Assembly: GCA_963804375.1 (NCBI GenBank) | Contig: CAWDQE010000014.1 | Location: 2,232,001-2,296,000 of the forward strand | Length of the DNA stretch: 64,000 nucleotides | From: JANXQG01 sp963804375 | Lineage (GTDB): Bacteria > Planctomycetota > Planctomycetia > Pirellulales > Thermoguttaceae | Reading direction: 5' to 3' | In this document: one piece after another, positions 35,772 through 43,526 of the stretch | Position numbering within the stretch: position 1 is the first letter of the stretch | How the letters are laid out: each line of letters starts with the position of its first letter | Notes under the pieces: model-generated | What the model was told of the DNA's origin: nothing | Database searches by the model: none | What the model saw: only the letters and a program-made list of their open reading frames with translations | Program-made: the position numbers and the translations under genes

Positions 35772-36528
35772 CGGCCGCGTGGTGCTCGTCACCCGTCCCG
35801 GCGAGCAGGCCCAGGAGCTCCGCGAACTGCTCACGGCCCTGGGCGCCGAGGTCTTGGAACAGCCGGGCATCAGCGTTTCCGATCCGCCCGATTGGTCGCC
35901 CGTCGATGCCGCCTTGGAACATATTGCAAGCTATGACTGGGTGGTCTTCAGCAGCAGCAACGGGGTGAAGCGGTTGCTCGATCGGCTGTTGCTTCGTGGC
36001 GGCAGTCTCGATCGGCTTGCCGCCGTGAAGTTGGCTGCCATCGGGCCGGGCACGGCGGCCGAGCTGGTTCGCTACGGCCTCACGGCCGCGGTTGTGCCGG
36101 AAGAGTATCGCGCCGAATCGCTGGCCGACGCCCTGGCGCCGCAGGCTGCCGGCAAACGCTTTCTACTGGCCCGTGCCAGTCGCGGCCGGCAGGTGCTGCC
36201 GGAACGGTTGATTGCCGCCGGCGGCATCGTGGAGCAGGTTGTGGTCTACTCGAGCGACGACGTCGAGACAGCCGATCCCCAGGTTGCCGCCGCCCTGACC
36301 GCAGGCCGCGTCGATTGGGTGACGGTTACGAGTTCAGCCATTGCCCGGGCGATCGTCGGCCTCTTTGGCGAGGAGTTGCGCAAGGCCCGCCTGGCGAGCA
36401 TCAGTCCCGTCACGTCGCAGACCTTGCGTGAGTTGGGCCATCCGCCCGCTGCCGAGGCCACGCAGTACACGATGGCCGGTTTGGTCGCCGCAATCGTGGC
36501 CAGCCCGCACGAAAGTACTGAGTACTGA
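35683..36528 (+). CDS. hemD: Uroporphyrinogen-III synthase
   Basis: From about residue 30 the protein has the HemD fold: RGRVVLVTRPGEQAQELREL, LGAEVLEQPGISVSDPPD, HIASYDWVVFSSSNGVKRLL, VKLAAIGPGTAAELVRYGL, RFLLARASRGRQVLPERLIA, GGIVEQVVVYSSDDVETADP, VDWVTVTSSAIARAIVGLFG and ARLASISPVTSQTLRELGH. This enzyme closes hydroxymethylbilane to uroporphyrinogen III in haem/cobalamin synthesis. The first 29 residues after the ATG at 35683 come from the simple repeat listed above, so an older start may have been replaced. No other hem gene is adjacent. Length 281 residues, slightly long for the family because of that tail. Confidence 0.9.
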   Translation: MNSRKDEGAPKQEFILHPSSFILPSSFLLRGRVVLVTRPGEQAQELRELLTALGAEVLEQPGISVSDPPDWSPVDAALEHIASYDWVVFSSSNGVKRLLDRLLLRGGSLDRLAAVKLAAIGPGTAAELVRYGLTAAVVPEEYRAESLADALAPQAAGKRFLLARASRGRQVLPERLIAAGGIVEQVVVYSSDDVETADPQVAAALTAGRVDWVTVTSSAIARAIVGLFGEELRKARLASISPVTSQTLRELGHPPAAEATQYTMAGLVAAIVASPHESTEY

Positions 36529-36575
36529 GTACCGAGTACCCGGATGTTCGTCCATCGCATCACCTCGCCGCCGTT

Positions 36576-37016
36576 TTACCGGGCTGATTCCATGGGCGAG
36601 GCAACGGAATCGAGAAACCGGCCGCCGCTTTCGTACCAGCCTTGTCGGGTAAAGCGGCACCAGTGCACGTCGATGAGGAATCCGAACCAGTCGCCGCGCG
36701 GCCCTTCCAGGGAGGCGATCATGCGGCGATAGGGCAGCGGCTGGGGATGATAGAAGCCCAACCCTCGCTCGGAAACGTGCTTGCCCACCGCGACCACGCT
36801 CTCGCCGCAAGGGGTCGCGCCGTCGTCGCCCACGGGCGTGAGATGGATGAGGAAAGGGAAGGGGTAGCGGGTCTCGCGGCGGCGTTCGGTCATCGTGACT
36901 CGGGGATACAGTGTGCTTAGCAGGCCCCAGACCTGGGTGCGAATCTCGTCGCCGGCGGCGCCCCGCTCGGGCAAGAGATCGATCTGCGGTTGAGCGAACG
37001 CGGCAAGGGGAGCCAT
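36576..37016 (-). CDS. PilZ domain protein (c-di-GMP binding candidate)
   Basis: The ATG at 37016 (MAPLAAFAQPQIDLLPERG) has AAGGA nine bases upstream. The rest is one PilZ-type beta-barrel: MTERRRETRYPFPFLIHLTP gives the R-R-x-x-x-R motif, and VGKHVSERGLGFYHPQPLPY gives the (D/N)-x-S-x-x-G motif with His in place of the acidic residue. It ends FLIDVHWCRFTRQGWYESGG, RFLDS. Binding of cyclic di-GMP is likely from both motifs, the H for D/N change leaves some doubt. No signal peptide. Length 146 residues. It is convergent with hemD. Confidence 0.8.
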   Translation of the reverse strand: MAPLAAFAQPQIDLLPERGAAGDEIRTQVWGLLSTLYPRVTMTERRRETRYPFPFLIHLTPVGDDGATPCGESVVAVGKHVSERGLGFYHPQPLPYRRMIASLEGPRGDWFGFLIDVHWCRFTRQGWYESGGRFLDSVASPMESAR

Positions 37017-37220
37017 GGTGCGAGGTCCTTCGGCCGTGCGGCCGGCTGGGAATAACCGAGGAACTGGGGATGTATCGAAGGGGGCGAGGACAAGGATGCT
37101 TGGCCGGCAAGCCGCGTGAGAACGCGCGTGCCTCAAAAAACGGCCCAAAGAAAACTTACGTCAAGTTCGGGGGCTTGTCAAAGCAGAAACTGCGAATCGG
37201 TGGCCGTAGGGCGGCCCACT

Positions 37221-38387
37221 CTACTTGGCGGCCCAGCGCCGCAGGACTTCGATCGCGGCCTCGTGGAAGAACTTCTCGCCCGGCTGCTCTTGGGCCGCCT
37301 GGGCCAGCAGGCGGGCGGCGCCCTCATAGTTGCCGCTGCGGCAGAGATGTTCGCTCCACTGGCGAAAAAGCTGCACGTAATTCGCGCGAAAGGCTTCGTA
37401 GCCGGGATCGGCCGCCAGGCCCACGCGCAGCAACTCTGCCGCCTTTTCGTATTCTCCCGACGTGCCCAGATCGATGGCCCAGTTGTTGATCGTGGCGAGA
37501 AAATTGCCCTTGGCGGTCGCGTTTTCCGGATCGAGCCGCAGGGCCTTCGCATTGGCAACCGCCGCGTCGGCAAACTGCTTCTCAGCCAGCAAATCGACGC
37601 CGCGGTTGTAATAGATCGTCGCCACGAGTTCCACCTCCGAGACCTGCCGCAACCGGCGCCGCTCCTGTGCTCGGTTGCGGACCAGCGCTCGCTCGGCCGG
37701 TTCGGCCTGAGCCAGCGTCGCCGCTTCCGCCTGCGTCGGATCGCCAGCCCGCGGAGAATTTGCAACGCCAGGCCGGTCGCTCAGCGCAAACCATCGCGGG
37801 CAGGTTGTCTCGATATCGAGCGTCTCTCCGGGCAATTCCAGCCGGCTCATCGCATGGCCGGGGATCTCCAACCCGACGGCCTTCAGTTCAAAACGCTCGG
37901 CCAGGCAATTGAACAGCAGCGACGCCGTCACGCAATTGAACCGGCCGCCATCGAAGGCCTGGCGCAGATCGCTGGCTTGCAAACTATAGCCGCCGCGAAG
38001 GATCGACTGGTGCAGGAACGCGAACACGGTCTGTGCTCGTTCGCGGGGAGTGCCGCGCACCGTGCCGGATCGGCGCAAGGAATCGACAAGCGCGTCGAAA
38101 CGCTGGCAATAACGTCGCAGCTCGTCGCGGCGATCCACGCCGCCGGCGATCAGTCCGGCCTCGAGTAGCGAGAACTCGCCGAAGCGGCCGTCGTGGATCT
38201 GAGCGAAGAGCCGCCGTTCCAGCTCGGAAAGCCGTGGCGAGAGGATCTCGTTGCGCCCGGATATCGCGTTCCCTGGCGCAACCGCTTGTGGCTTCGCCTG
38301 CTCCGCCGCGCCGACCGGGTTGGCGAGCAGGGCAATCAACACCAGCCAGCCGACGTTGAGAACTTGGGCCTTCTTTTCCGGTTGCAT
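37221..38387 (-). CDS. Secreted transglutaminase-like protein with TPR repeats
   Basis: The ATG at 38387 begins MQPEKKAQVLNVGWLVLIAL, a signal peptide. Residues 60-190 form a transglutaminase-like (SirB1-related) domain: GTPRERAQTVFAFLHQSILR, FNCVTASLLFNCLAERFELK with the Cys, VGLEIPGHAMSRLELPGE with the His. The C-terminal half holds TPR repeats: ATIYYNRGVDLLAEKQFADA, AVANAKALRLDPENATAKGN, EYEKAAELLRVGLAADPGYE and NYEGAARLLAQAAQEQPGEK. It acts in the periplasm or on the surface; as peptidase or cross-linking scaffold is unknown. Length 388 residues. Confidence 0.83.
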   Translation of the reverse strand: MQPEKKAQVLNVGWLVLIALLANPVGAAEQAKPQAVAPGNAISGRNEILSPRLSELERRLFAQIHDGRFGEFSLLEAGLIAGGVDRRDELRRYCQRFDALVDSLRRSGTVRGTPRERAQTVFAFLHQSILRGGYSLQASDLRQAFDGGRFNCVTASLLFNCLAERFELKAVGLEIPGHAMSRLELPGETLDIETTCPRWFALSDRPGVANSPRAGDPTQAEAATLAQAEPAERALVRNRAQERRRLRQVSEVELVATIYYNRGVDLLAEKQFADAAVANAKALRLDPENATAKGNFLATINNWAIDLGTSGEYEKAAELLRVGLAADPGYEAFRANYVQLFRQWSEHLCRSGNYEGAARLLAQAAQEQPGEKFFHEAAIEVLRRWAAK

Positions 38388-38747
38388 CGTAACGCCTATC
38401 GCGAAGTTGCTCAGTATCCTGCTTACGGCGGCTTCTCGGCCAGCGGAGGGCCGCACAATCACAACAACTTTACGTTGCAAAATAACGACACGCCGTGGGG
38501 AAACTCGACCGGAAAACGCGGTTCTAGCGATTACGGATCGTTTTATAGCGGGGAAGAGCTTTATACCCCCGATACTCCGGAAACCGTTTGGGGTTATAAT
38601 AGTGGTCCAATCCTCGCCTGGGCAACTGGGCAACCGCTTACCCGCCTCGTATCTCGGTTTACTGGGAACCGTGGTCAAGCTTCACCACGATAGGGGCTCT
38701 GTGGAAGGATTGTTTGTTTTTATTTTTTGCCCAAGGCTGATTTCTGC
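38388..38747. other. Intergenic stretch before the Pls-like gene, with a -10-like box
   Basis: No gene is seen. TATAAT occurs at 38595-38600 in the direction of the Pls-like gene, about 150 bases before its start; there is no convincing -35 box, so the call is weak. A run rich in T (TTTTTATTTTTT, about 38717-38728) lies 20 bases before the start codon. Confidence 0.35.
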
Positions 38748-40856
38748 ATGCTCTTGCGAGGTCCTTTACGCCCCGATCTGCTGCGCGAGGAATGCCTTGG
38801 CGATATCCTGCGGGCCACCGCCCGCCGGCGCCCCGAACACGCGGCCTTAATCTGGGGCGATCGGGTCGTGACCTATGCCGAGCTGGACGCTCTCAGCGAT
38901 GCCGTGGCATGTGAACTGATCGCCCGCGGGGCGAAGGGAGGCGCGGTCATCGGCCTGCACTTGCCGCGGGGGGCCGATCTGTTGATCGCCCAGGCGGCGA
39001 TTGCCAAGAGCGGCGCCGCCTGGCTGCCGCTGGATGCCACGACGCCGTGCCAGCGGATCGGGCTTTGTCTGCGCGCAGCCGGAGCCTGCGGATTGATTAC
39101 GTCGCGGGAGTTGGTTCCCAGACTTCCGCGGGGCGCCGCGCCGCTTTGGGCCATGGAAGATCTGCTGGCGTGCGCGACAAGTTCCCCTCTCCCTCCGGGA
39201 GAGGGCCGGGGTGAGGGCAGTCGGCGCCAAGACTTCGGCAAGAACACCGCTTCTGTCGCAAGAAACCCTCACCCCCTGCCCCTCTCCCGGAGGGAGAGGG
39301 GAAACTCCGCTGACTTGCCCGACAATCTGGTCCGGCCAAGCGATCCGGCGTACGCCATCTTTACCTCGGGCTCGACGGGGCAGCCCAAGGGGATCGTCGT
39401 CAATCATCGCAGCATCTGCCATTTCCTGCGGAGCGAGAACGAAGTCCTCGGCGTTCACGAAGATGACGTGGTCTACCAGGGCTTCTCCGTGGCCTTCGAC
39501 ATGTCGTTCGAAGAGATCTGGATCTCGTATCTTGCCGGCGCGACGCTCTGGATCGCACCGGCTGACTGCGTTGTCGACCCCGAACAGATCGCCGCGGCGG
39601 TCGCCCGGCAGCGGATTTCCGTGATCCATGCCGTGCCGACCTTGATGGGCCTGATCGACGATCCGTTGCCCTCGGTGCGGCTGATCAACCTCGGTGGCGA
39701 GGCCTGCCCGGAGGCACTCGTCGAGCGACTGGCGCGGCCGGGACGAAAGCTCTTCAATACCTATGGGCCAACCGAGGCGACGGTCTCGGCCACCCTCGCC
39801 CGATTACAACCCGGACAACCGGTGACGATCGGCGAGCCGCTGCCCAACTACGGACTCCTGGTCGTCGATTCCGAGCTCCGGCCTTTGCCGGCCGGAGAGA
39901 CTGGCGAACTCTGTATCTTCGGACCGGGCGTGGCGGTCGGTTATCTCGGCCAGCCGGAACTGACGGCCCAGCGGTTTGTCGCCAATCCGCTGGCGGGGCA
40001 CCCCGTGCTCGGGGTCGACGGCGACGACGCGCGCATGTATCGCACCGGCGATCTGGGACGGATTGATGCCACGGGCCAAGTGCATTATCTGGGCCGGGCC
40101 GACGACCAGGTGAAGATTCGCGGCTTCCGTGTGGAGTTGGGCGAGATCGAAGGGGCAATCGCCGCGGAGCCGGGCGTTGCCGCTGTGGCCGTGACGCTGC
40201 GTTCCCTGGCCGGCATCGAGCAGTTGGTGGCCTTCGTCGCCACGGCTAACGGGGCGCCTGGCGGGGCACCCGGTGCTCTGGGTCCGGATCGCCCGCCGCA
40301 TTCCGCGCATCTGCGGAAAACGCTGGGCGAGCGCCTGCCCAAATACATGGTGCCTGCCCATTTCGAGTTCGTTGCGGAACTGCCGCGCCTGACGTCAGGC
40401 AAAGTGAACCGGAAAGCCTTGGGCGATATACCCTTGAGTGTGGCCCCGGATGACGGGGCGCCCGGCGGGTACCCGGTATTTCCGGGTGCGGGTCACGACG
40501 CAGACGCGGGACCCCGCAGCGAGGATGAAGAGGCCTTGTATGCGGCGCTGCGGCCGCTCTTTCCCGGCCAAGGGCTGCGCGGCGAACTCGATTTCTTCGA
40601 CGACCTGGGCGGCCATTCCCTGCTGGTTGCCCGGCTGGTTTCCGGGCTGCGGGCCGATCGCCGCTATGCGAGCTTGGGCATCCAGGACGTCTATCGCCAG
40701 CCAAGGCTCGAGCAGATCGCCGCGCGGATGGGGCAAATGCGGCAGAAGCATGCGGCGACCCGGACCCAGAGTGCTGGGTGCCCCACCGGGCGCCCGCGCG
40801 GAGCCCCGTGCCCTGGATGCGGCGCTGGGTTTGCGGCGCGGTGCAAGCGGCCCTGA
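38748..40856 (+). CDS. Pls-like non-ribosomal peptide synthetase, adenylation and thiolation part
   Basis: The ATG at 38748 begins MLLRGPLRPDLLREECLGDI. The adenylation domain shows YAIFTSGSTGQPKG (A3, near residue 200), FNTYGPTEATVSATLA (A5), ARMYRTGDLGRI (A7), VKIRGFRVELGEIEGAI (A8) and LTSGKVNRKAL (A10). A thiolation domain follows, FFDDLGGHSLLVARLVSGLR, with the phosphopantetheine Ser near residue 624. The protein then runs into a GC-rich repeat and stops at 40856, overlapping the next open part by 79 bases. With the next part it matches the A-T-membrane architecture of TIGR02353/epsilon-poly-L-lysine synthetase. It activates an amino acid as AMP ester and loads it on the carrier; which amino acid is unknown. 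Two or three repeat-derived insertions sit in loops. Confidence 0.85.
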   Translation: MLLRGPLRPDLLREECLGDILRATARRRPEHAALIWGDRVVTYAELDALSDAVACELIARGAKGGAVIGLHLPRGADLLIAQAAIAKSGAAWLPLDATTPCQRIGLCLRAAGACGLITSRELVPRLPRGAAPLWAMEDLLACATSSPLPPGEGRGEGSRRQDFGKNTASVARNPHPLPLSRRERGNSADLPDNLVRPSDPAYAIFTSGSTGQPKGIVVNHRSICHFLRSENEVLGVHEDDVVYQGFSVAFDMSFEEIWISYLAGATLWIAPADCVVDPEQIAAAVARQRISVIHAVPTLMGLIDDPLPSVRLINLGGEACPEALVERLARPGRKLFNTYGPTEATVSATLARLQPGQPVTIGEPLPNYGLLVVDSELRPLPAGETGELCIFGPGVAVGYLGQPELTAQRFVANPLAGHPVLGVDGDDARMYRTGDLGRIDATGQVHYLGRADDQVKIRGFRVELGEIEGAIAAEPGVAAVAVTLRSLAGIEQLVAFVATANGAPGGAPGALGPDRPPHSAHLRKTLGERLPKYMVPAHFEFVAELPRLTSGKVNRKALGDIPLSVAPDDGAPGGYPVFPGAGHDADAGPRSEDEEALYAALRPLFPGQGLRGELDFFDDLGGHSLLVARLVSGLRADRRYASLGIQDVYRQPRLEQIAARMGQMRQKHAATRTQSAGCPTGRPRGAPCPGCGAGFAARCKRP
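39183..39302. repeat. Palindromic element inserted in frame in the adenylation domain
   Basis: Arms 39183-39217 (TCCCCTCTCCCTCCGGGAGA...) and 39266-39302 (...CTCTCCCGGAGGGAGAGGGGA) pair with few mismatches. The 120 bases are a multiple of three and are read as about 40 extra residues (SSPLPPGEGRGEG, then NPHPLPLSRRERG) between LACAT and DLPDNLVRPSDPAYAIFTSG. Confidence 0.9.
39992..40016. repeat. GC-rich repeat within the adenylation domain (core copy)
   Basis: GGCGGGGCACCCCGTGCTCG is read as LAGHPVLGVDGDD just before the A7 motif. It matches the core of the repeats at 40251-40287 and 40760-40795. Confidence 0.55.
40251..40287. repeat. GC-rich repeat inside the synthetase gene, copy a
   Basis: GGGGCGCCTGGCGGGGCACC and the following CGGTGCTCTGGGTCCGG are read as GAPGGAPGALGPDRP in a linker. 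It is the reverse complement, with a few changes, of the copy at 40760-40795. Confidence 0.75.
40760..40795. repeat. GC-rich repeat at the split of the synthetase gene, copy b
   Basis: CCGGACCCAGAGTGCTGGGT and GCCCCACCGGGCGCCC: inverted relative to copy a. It lies exactly between the thiolation domain and the membrane part, where the reading frame changes. Confidence 0.75.
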
Positions 40857-43067
40857 TCCCCTGGCTGATGCTGTTGCACATTTCCTCGTGGCTATTTCCC
40901 TTCTTCGTCTATCACTATTTCACGGGCGATCCGGGCGACAGCATTCTCCGGGCGGCAGCCTACTCGGTGCTGGCCTTCCTGCTGGCTGAAGCAGGCTTGT
41001 TCCCCATGGCGATCGCCGGAAAGTGGCTGGTGGCGTGGCGGCTGAAGCCCGGCCGCTATCCGCTGTGGGGCCTGACCTATTTTCGCTGGTGGCTGGCCGA
41101 CCGCCTCTGCGAGTTGCCGCCGGTCGATCTGCTCAGCGGCACTCCGCTTCTCTGCTGGTTCCTGCGGGCCTTGGGGGCCAAGATCGGCAAGGACGTGATC
41201 ATCGATTCCGTCCACCTGCGATCGCCCGACCTGCTATCGATCGAGTCGGGCGCCAGCGTGGGCACGGGCGTACACATCGGCAATGCGGGAATCGAGCAGG
41301 GAACGCTGGTGCTGGGTCCCGTGCACCTGGGCCGCGAGGCAGTGGTCGATTCCTACGCCGTGTTGCAGAACGACACGTCGGTGGGAAACAACGCTCGCTT
41401 GGGCGGCCTTTCCGCCTTGTCGGCCCGGCAGAGCGTTCCCGACGGCGAAACCTGGGAGGGATCGCCCGCGCGGCGCGTCGATCGGCTGGTCGAAACGCTG
41501 CCGCCGCGGCCCCGCGTCGGCCGTCTCGCACGGCTCGCCCAGTCGGCGTTCTTCATCGTGGCGGGAATGGCAGTGGCGGCCATGTTCTTCATGACCGTCT
41601 TTCCGGGCTTCATTCTCATCGACTGGGTCGATACCAACTCGTGGAGCCCCGATGATAGCGATCGCACTCAGGTCCAAGCGCCCGCGGCGGTCGATCCCGA
41701 TGCCGACACAAGTCCGGAACAAACGACCGACGACACCCAGCCCGAGCAGCGGGCGCCATCGCAAAACTATCTGCCGCCGGGCCTGCGCTCCTTTGTGTTC
41801 TATTTCTTCCTCAGCATTCCCGCCAGCCTCGTGCTGGTGCTGCTCACGGTCTTCCTGGCGGCCGGGCTGCGACGGCTCTTCCTGCCGCGGCAGAAGGCGG
41901 GGGTCTTTTCCGTCTATGGCCCCACGTACTGCCGGACCTGGCTGCTGAACCGCGTGCTGGACAGCAGCCTGGGCGTGCTGCACGGCATCTATGCTTCGAT
42001 GTTCGCCTCGGGCTGGCTGCGGATGATGGGCACGAAGGTCGGCCGGCACGCCGAGATCTCGACCGCCGTGGGGATCGTGCCCGATCTGCTCACGCTGGGC
42101 GACGACGCGTTCATCGCCGACGGCGTGATGCTGGGCGATGAAGAATTGCGCGGCGGCTGGATGGTGCTGCGGCCGACGGGCATCGGCAACCGCTCGTTCG
42201 TGGGCAACGGGGCCTACGTCGCCGACGGGGCAATCGTGCCCGACGACGTGTTGATCGGCGTGCAAACGCGGACGCCGGAGAACGATCGACTCCGCCCGGG
42301 CCAGACCTGGATGGGGTCGCCGCCGCTGTTGCTGCCGGCGCGCGAACGGATCGAAGGTTTTCCCGAGTCGCTGACCTTCCGGCCGACGTGGGTGCGGAAA
42401 GTCGGCCGCGCGGTGGTCGAGTCGCTCCGCATCGTGCTGCCGCTGGCCTTCGTGATCGCCTCGGGCTACCTGATCGTGCAAATCGTGATGCCGATCGCGG
42501 AAGATGAACAGTGGATCAAGGCGGCCAACGTCTTGGCCTTCGCCGGCATGCTGTATGGCCTCGGTTCGTTCCTGCTGGTGGTAGCGTTGAAGTGGATCCT
42601 GATAGGCCGGTATCGTCCCCGCGCGGCGCCGATGTGGACGCCGTTCGTGTGGGTGAGCGAGGCCGTGACCAACGTCTACGAATCGCTGGCGGTGCCGAAC
42701 CTGTTGGAGCATCTCCGCGGCACGCCGCTCTTGCCATGGGCCTTGCGACTCTTCGGCGCGGATTGGCCGCGGCGTTTACATGGACACCACCGACGTGACC
42801 GAGTTCGACTGCGTGCGGATCGGCGACGAGGCCGAACTGAACGGCTGGAGCGGGCCGCAGACGCATCTCTTCGAGGACCGCGTGATGAAGATCGGCTACG
42901 TCCAGATCGGGGCCCAGACCACGATCGGCGAGAGTTCCACCGTGCTCTACGACACGGTGGTCGGCGATCGCGTCGTGCTCGGGCCGCTGACGCTGGTGGC
43001 CAAGGGCGAGCGTTTGCCGCCCGACACCCGCTGGGAAGGCTCGCCTGCGGCGGCGGTGGAAGAATAA
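40778..43067 (+). pseudogene. Pls-like membrane and beta-helix (condensing) part, frame broken near 42760
   Basis: This continues the synthetase in another frame (GTG at 40778 or ATG at 40817). It has hydrophobic spans (AALIPWLMLLHISSWLF, ILRAAAYSVLAFLLAEAGLF, SAFFIVAGMAVAAMFFMTVF, FYFFLSIPASLVLVLLTVFL, IVLPLAFVIASGYLIVQIVM, GMLYGLGSFLLVVALKW): six in all. Between them are soluble domains with left-handed beta-helix features: KIGKDVIIDSVHLRSPDLLS, GVHIGNAGIEQGTLVLGPVH, and ALGDDAF-like LTLGDDAFIADGVMLGDEEL. Near 42758-42764 the frame is lost; the third soluble domain continues in the next frame (MDTTDVTEFDCVRIGDEAEL, VQIGAQTTIGESSTVLYD) to 43067. Six helices around three soluble domains is the Pls layout. 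Repairing both frame changes would give one protein of about 1440 residues, 1319 being typical. Confidence 0.75.
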
Positions 43068-43137
43068 CTGCAGGAAACCCGCCAGAACCAGGGCGAGCGG
43101 AAAGGCCGGAAGTTCCGCTTGATCATGGCGAGGACTG

Positions 43138-43356
43138 AGTGGTCAATTTCAGAAATAGTGTCAGGGTTAGACTGTAGGGTGGGACCAGACTGCGTAGCAG
43201 GCGCAGGCCCACCATGACGTACTTTCCAGTCGGCGATGGTGGGCCTGCGCTCTCCGACCCACGACCCGCAAGCGGGTACCCCGGGTGCCCCGGATCTGGT
43301 CCCACCCTACGGGCATGCTGTCCGCGACCCTGACATTGGTTCTGGAATTGACCACT
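43138..43356. repeat. Nested palindrome of 219 bp (MITE-like)
   Basis: Outer arms AGTGGTCAATTTCAGAA (43138) and TTCTGGAATTGACCACT (43340); then GTAGGGTGGGACCAGA (43173) with TCTGGTCCCACCCTAC (43295); then GCGCAGGCCCACCAT (43201) with ATGGTGGGCCTGCGC (43236). The region between includes the GC-rich core ACCCGCAAGCGGGTACCCC. The gene-free stretch 43068-43526 contains this element and the shared upstream element. Confidence 0.85.
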
Positions 43357-43419
43357 TAGTTATTATCGCTGGCAGACATGATCCAATAGGCGGCACGATC
43401 CAACCCGTACGAATTCCCG

Positions 43420-43490
43420 CGCTTGAAGGCCGCGTTGTAACGAGCTATGCTAACTAGATGGGCTTTTGCCATATATGAGATTTGAAAAAC
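43420..43490 (+). promoter_or_regulatory. Shared upstream element, copy 1
   Basis: ATTCCCGCGCTTGAAGGCC, then GTTGTAACGAGCTATGCTAA, then GATGGGCTTTTGCCATATATG, and GATTTGAAAAAC. The same order is found before the gene at 46100. It ends about 37 bases before the ATG at 43527. May hold a promoter or a leader site. Confidence 0.6.
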
Positions 43491-43526
43491 ACGACCGCAC
43501 ATCGACTGCATTTCTAAGGGCGCTGA

